Program-made: the position numbers and the translations under genes | Assembly: GCA_024305405.1 (NCBI GenBank) | Contig: JAKNDB010000098.1 | Location: 3,219,501-3,283,500, forward strand | Source: Dirofilaria immitis | Lineage: Eukaryota > Nematoda > Chromadorea > Rhabditida > Onchocercidae | DNA: 64,000 bases | Direction: 5' to 3' | Notes under the pieces: generated by a model | Seen by the model: the letters and a program-made list of their open reading frames with translations, nothing else | Told to the model about the DNA's origin: nothing | Databases searched by the model: none | Shown here: one piece after another, positions 59,641 to 64,000 of the stretch | How positions within the stretch are numbered: position 1 is the stretch's first letter | Layout: each line of letters starts with the position of its first letter

Positions 59641-61205
59641 TGTTGAAAGCGTGCATATCGATATGTTGGATTCCATCATCTTTTAGTAAATCTACATGCC
59701 ATCTTATGTTGCCTTTATCTCATGGATGATTTGGATCTATAGTTATAAGCAATACTTTACGTACTTGATACATTTACAAGCAAAATATTACCGCATATTT
59801 AATTTCAATTTGACTCCTGCTTTTCTTACTCTACATCTTTTACGACAGACGAGAACTGAAGATTAATTAGCATGTGTTGAATGGTGCAGCTTGTATTCTA
59901 TATCGAACTAATTGCTAATTATACTCCTATCAAAAGTTCAAGCAAGATTTAACAAAACTTCCATATACAAAATAATAAAACATCGAAAATGCTGGTAAAG
60001 GAAGCTTTTAATTATCGAAAATTGAAACAGAAACTTCGGAAAGTTTTAAAATTTTCGTTCATGATACATTATATCTCTATGCTGCTAGAACGAACAATTA
60101 TTTCTGCTAAAGATATTTTATCAAGAAAGAAATTAAATTATTTTTCTATTAAAAATAACAAATACTTATGCGGTACAATTCATTTATAAGCAATATATCT
60201 TTGTTTCAAATTACTCTGTTTATACAATGAAAAAGGTAAGTACTCCAAATGTCGTCGAGATTTGCCGTCGGAATGATCTTCTCGACGCGTTCTCGCGCTT
60301 CCTGGATCTAAATAATGATGTGATAATAATCATCTGCTTTATATGCTCACGATCAATTTTAAAGCAATCGTCAGCTGCAACATTCTAAATTCATAGTGGA
60401 TATAAATTCCTTTCTTTTAACATTCTCTGCATTTTAAAAAAGCAAGAGAAATGGAGACGAAAAGCATTTTCCTTATCCAGTGAAATTTCAAATTATCTTT
60501 TAGAAGATTAAGACTTACCAGTCAAAGCAACCGTTCTCATTTGAGAATTCAGAATTTTCCTTCGGCAACATCCTTGGTATTCATTTGATATGTATCTTGC
60601 AAACGTAACAAACCAATTACTGCGCCTGACAGATCTTCCTATAGAATTCTCTATTTAAATTATACTAATAATTATTTTCCAGCGTAATTAGATCTATATC
60701 ACCAAGCACATATCGAATAGTAGCTAAGACAATACGAAAAAGACCATTCCATAGAAGGCTAATTTAAATTAACGCTCACGACAGCTCAGTAAAATTTGTA
60801 CAGCAAGAAATTAGCTTATCATTATTTAAATGCACTTCATCGAATGATATCTATGCTTCAAAAGAGAAGATATACTTTATTGATTTTGTAATAAAATTCA
60901 AAATATATTTTCCTCAGATGATCGTTCATACTATAAATACTAGCTCTTCTAAGAAAGAAGTTGTAAAACGCAGATAAAAAAATAAACCTTTGTAGAATAA
61001 TTGATACGATTAATGGATCACTGATGAGTCATGTTGCGGATGATACCATTAGCGGAATTGGATTGCATAATTTTTACTACTTTCTTCAAATATCCCGTCG
61101 TTTCTTCAATTAATAGGGAGGCATTGATTGGATGTCTTATTGCCTCCTCACCATCTTTGATAACTTTATCATTACGCTCTTGTATCTCTTGAGCAAATCT
61201 AAAAT
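59640..61205 (-). pseudogene. Prolyl 4-hydroxylase pseudogene (exons 2 to 5)
   Basis: Minus-strand remnants in gene order: exon 2 at about 61205-60990, exon 3 at 60650-60520, exon 4 (partial) at 60390-60200 and exon 5 (weak) at 59745-59650. Exon 3 keeps its GTAAGT donor and shares the one-base-short run (AGAATTTTCC on the plus strand) with the parental gene. A 440-bp repeat (59745-60195) sits between exons 4 and 5. Exon 1 is missing here but survives in the other arm at 31190-31345. Stops and indels exclude function. Confidence 0.87.
59745..60195 (+). repeat. 440-bp repeat unit, copy 2
   Basis: It is the direct-orientation copy of 29325-29765, about 93-95% alike. Its ORF (59989-60189) is 66 codons because the stop has shifted. 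It separates pseudogene exons 4 and 5. Confidence 0.8.
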
Positions 61206-62334
61206 ATTATCAGGAATTTATAGTATTCTGCAGATAAAAATATAATACTAATAGTAAAAAATAAATGCAGCAATTTATGATAGGATGAATCTTAAGTTGA
61301 ACTAACAATGACAGAAATGATAAAGAAGAAGTCATCGGATATCAAAAGGAATAATTCAAACTATAAATGTCAGAGCAAAAATAAATAATATTTGTACCGA
61401 TAGTTTGAAATATTATGAAGATTTTCGGGTCATTGAGAATCTTCGCCTTTATGTACACTATTGCTAACTTGATCATTGTGTATATTTTTTACGTATCATA
61501 TTAATGTATTCATATCAGTTAATATCTATATTATAATGTTTTGAGCACGATGAAGTGAATGCATCTTTTTTGTCTCTGAATTTCTTAAATTTGAAATAGA
61601 TTATCAAGCCATAGATCAACGTACTTACATATAAATGTTCTTTTCATGCAGTTGAATTTGATTCGTTGGAAATAATTGATATTAAAATTTCATTTTTAAG
61701 AATTTTGTCATTTTTGAATTTCAGATATCAATTAGAATGTGTCGATTTAATTTATCATCAAATGGATTGCCATAATGATGATACGATCTGAAAAAGATCA
61801 GTTCTATGAATTTATGCAGATTTCTGCAATAAGATGTTGCATTAACTTTATTCGCTCAAATTCTATTCTTTTACTCGGTATAAAAAGGTTATTTTTACTT
61901 TTCTGATATAGATAAGATTTTCGAAAATTATTTATACTTTTTATTTGATTATCGTTTGTCGATTAATCTTCTGACAATAAAAATTGTGATAGTTTTTCAT
62001 CATATGCATTCAAGCATGATGGCGAATTCTATTATAATTTTGTTTAATTTGTATTTCGAAAAAAGTTCTTAAAGATCCGATTAGAGTAAATTCACCGTCA
62101 AAAATGCCAACGATTGAATGATTTATTAAATATTACTTAGATAAGAAATGCTATTGCTGTTGACTATATCTAAATAAAATTTGATTTTCAGGCGTTTTGC
62201 ATTTTTCTGAATCAATTACTCTGAAAGCGACGTCATCATTTAGTTATACTCATATATAAGATCTCAAAAGATGCATTCGCTTCATTATGTTCAAAACATT
62301 ATAATATAATATTAGCTGATATGAATACATTGAT

Positions 62335-62790
62335 TTATTGCTTACAAATGAATTGCACTGCGTAAATTATTTGTTGTTTTTAAAAGGAAAATAATTTAAT
62401 TTCTTTCTTGATAAAATATTTTTAGCAGAAATAATTGTTCGTTCTAGCAGCATAGAGATATAATGTATCATGAACGAAAATTTTAAAACTTTCCGAAGTT
62501 TCTGTTTCAATTTTCGATAATTAAAAGCTTCCTTTACCAGCATTTTCGATGTTTTATTATTTTGTATATGGAAGTTTTGTTAAATCTTGCTTGAACTTTT
62601 GATAGGAGTATAATTAGCAATTAGTCCGATATGCAATACAAGTTACACCATTCAATACATGCTAATTAATCTTCAGTTCTCGCCTGTCGTAAAAAAATGT
62701 AGGATAAGAAAAGCAAGAATGAAATTGAAATTAAACATGTGGTGATGTTTTGGGTGTAAATATATCAAGTATTATTATAATCTCAAATGA
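62335..62790 (-). repeat. 440-bp repeat unit, copy 3
   Basis: It is the reverse copy of 29325-29765 within the right inverted-repeat arm, nearly identical to copy 1. Confidence 0.85.
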
Positions 62791-63664
62791 TTATTTATTT
62801 CAAATATCAGAACTCAAATTTTTATTTTTGATAGTTGCACTCAAAACCAAGAAATTTAAACAATATTTATTACTGAATATACATTTCAGTAATTGTGACA
62901 TGAAATGATAATAAAGTCAAATATTAAATAATAACAAAACTTTATGAATTGAGAATCAAATATACAGAAGCAAACAATATAGAGAAAGAACAGTTAAATC
63001 GATGCTGAAATTAAATATAACATGTTATGATATTGCACAGGTAAACGTATACATGTGCTGCCATGATCTTAAATAAATAATTATTTCAAATGCAAAGTCC
63101 AAATTTTTGTTTCTGATGAGTCTCATTTGAAACACAGAAATTCAATTAATATTATTTCCTGAATATACATTCAAAATATACATTTTTCATGTATACTTCT
63201 TCAATATTACATTCTCATAGATATATTATTTATCCTATTCTTTAAAATATTAATTTATAACAAGTATGTTTCTGCTATTGGATGCAATTTTACACTTCTT
63301 TGTTTTGGTTTTCTAGCATCACGATCCACGTGTGACACATTCAAATAGTACATATTAGCCTAACGACAGAAAAGTTATGCTCAACAACTTAATGTTTCAT
63401 AATAACAAAAAAATGGAATGAAGCAAAAATTGTTGATATCTCATCAATGTTTTCGAATTATAGATGGAAAATATGATGACCGTAAATAAATGTTATAGAA
63501 AAAAAAATAGAATATTATGGATTGCGCATGAAAATGTTCAAAATTATAAAATGAATGCAACATGAAAATCTAATTGAAACTGAAGATTTTATGTTCAATT
63601 ATCATTAATATTTTTAGCAATCAATTAAGTGATAATAAAGATAACATAAAAGGTAAAATAATGT

Positions 63665-64000
63665 TCACAGTCCTGCATGCCAAATTATTTTCTCCATTAA
63701 TGTAGATGTGCTGATAATGCCGTCAGTAGATACAATAACTTTGCAATGAAGTATTTTAGCCGAATCCTCATGTTTCTTTTTATTTCTCAGCAAATTAAAA
63801 TTCCCACTGAATTCTGCGCTAGAAATATTGAACTTGCATGGCTTATGTCTATTCATTTCATGCTTATTCCGACACCCACGCCGAGTGAATCCCCTACTGC
63901 ATATACGGCATTTGAACGGTTTCTCGCCTGCATGTATTCGATTATGCTCATTCAGATAGCTGCCGCGAATGAATCTTTTCCCGCATATTCCGCATTTGAA
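63665..64000 (-). CDS. C2H2 zinc-finger gene, 3' part (5' part beyond window)
   Basis: An open minus-strand frame from the window edge to a TGA at 63665-63667 encodes the last two fingers (CGICGKRFIRGSYLNEH..., CRICSRGFTRRGCRNKH...) and the same ~60-residue C-terminus as 27330-28436, with no amino-acid difference seen. It is the second, inverted copy of that gene. Whether the full ten-finger array is present lies outside the window. Confidence 0.88.
   Translation of the reverse strand, partial: FKCGICGKRFIRGSYLNEHNRIHAGEKPFKCRICSRGFTRRGCRNKHEMNRHKPCKFNISSAEFSGNFNLLRNKKKHEDSAKILHCKVIVSTDGIISTSTLMEKIIWHAGL

Larger units (their letters stand above)
60825..64000 (-). repeat. Right arm of large inverted repeat (runs off window)
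   Basis: It is the reverse complement of 28101-32010 as described there. Relative to the left arm it lacks two segments (about 590 and 140 bases). The arm continues past the window end, still inside the zinc-finger ORF. Confidence 0.92.

Overview
The window is about 72-75% A+T and carries nematode-type genes: short-exon, TTTCAG-acceptor structures, a chitin synthase, a collagen prolyl 4-hydroxylase alpha subunit, serpentine 7TM receptors and a C2H2 zinc-finger gene. One chitin synthase intron holds three degraded fragments of Wolbachia-like bacterial genes. Together these point to the nuclear genome of a filarial (onchocercid) nematode; the species cannot be named from the sequence alone.

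Layout. 132-13940 (+): chitin synthase, 26 visible exons, 5' end outside the window. Its 24th visible intron (12283-13276) contains pieces of a bacterial 23S rRNA gene (antisense), a leucyl-tRNA synthetase gene and a 2Fe-2S ferredoxin gene. 14270-16090: a diverged chitin synthase fragment and the remains of a BEL/Pao-like LTR retroelement. 19217-21180 (+): a serpentine receptor with several reading-frame breaks. 22540-32010: zinc-finger cassettes, one intact gene with ten fingers (27330-28436) and two decayed copies, the nearest in inverted orientation. 33429-37669 (-): prolyl 4-hydroxylase alpha subunit, 12 exons. 37770-51600: mostly non-coding, with LTR-like pieces, a diverged inverted repeat, a receptor pseudogene and repeat copies. 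51680-56060 (+): a second serpentine receptor, six exons. 57253-64000: a solo-LTR-like repeat, a prolyl 4-hydroxylase pseudogene, and a near-identical inverted copy of the zinc-finger 3' region that runs off the window end.

Main architecture: a unit made of zinc-finger gene, 3' flank and prolyl 4-hydroxylase pseudogene lies on both sides of the parental prolyl 4-hydroxylase gene in opposite orientation (left arm 28101-32010, right arm 60825-64000). About 2.75 kb of the two arms align without length change.

The multi-exon genes repeatedly show one-base-short homopolymers that break otherwise conserved frames (chitin synthase 6113-6117 and 8080-8085; receptor 19325-19329, 19793-19798, 19870-19874; hydroxylase 36420-36423). 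There is also an in-frame TAG in a chitin synthase catalytic motif and three odd splice sites. Consensus sequencing error explains most homopolymer cases best, but not the TAG, nor the hydroxylase deletion that a pseudogene copy shares. The two biosynthetic genes fit nematode extracellular matrix biology (chitin of eggshell/sheath or pharynx; collagen of cuticle and basement membrane), but nothing here shows they are co-regulated.
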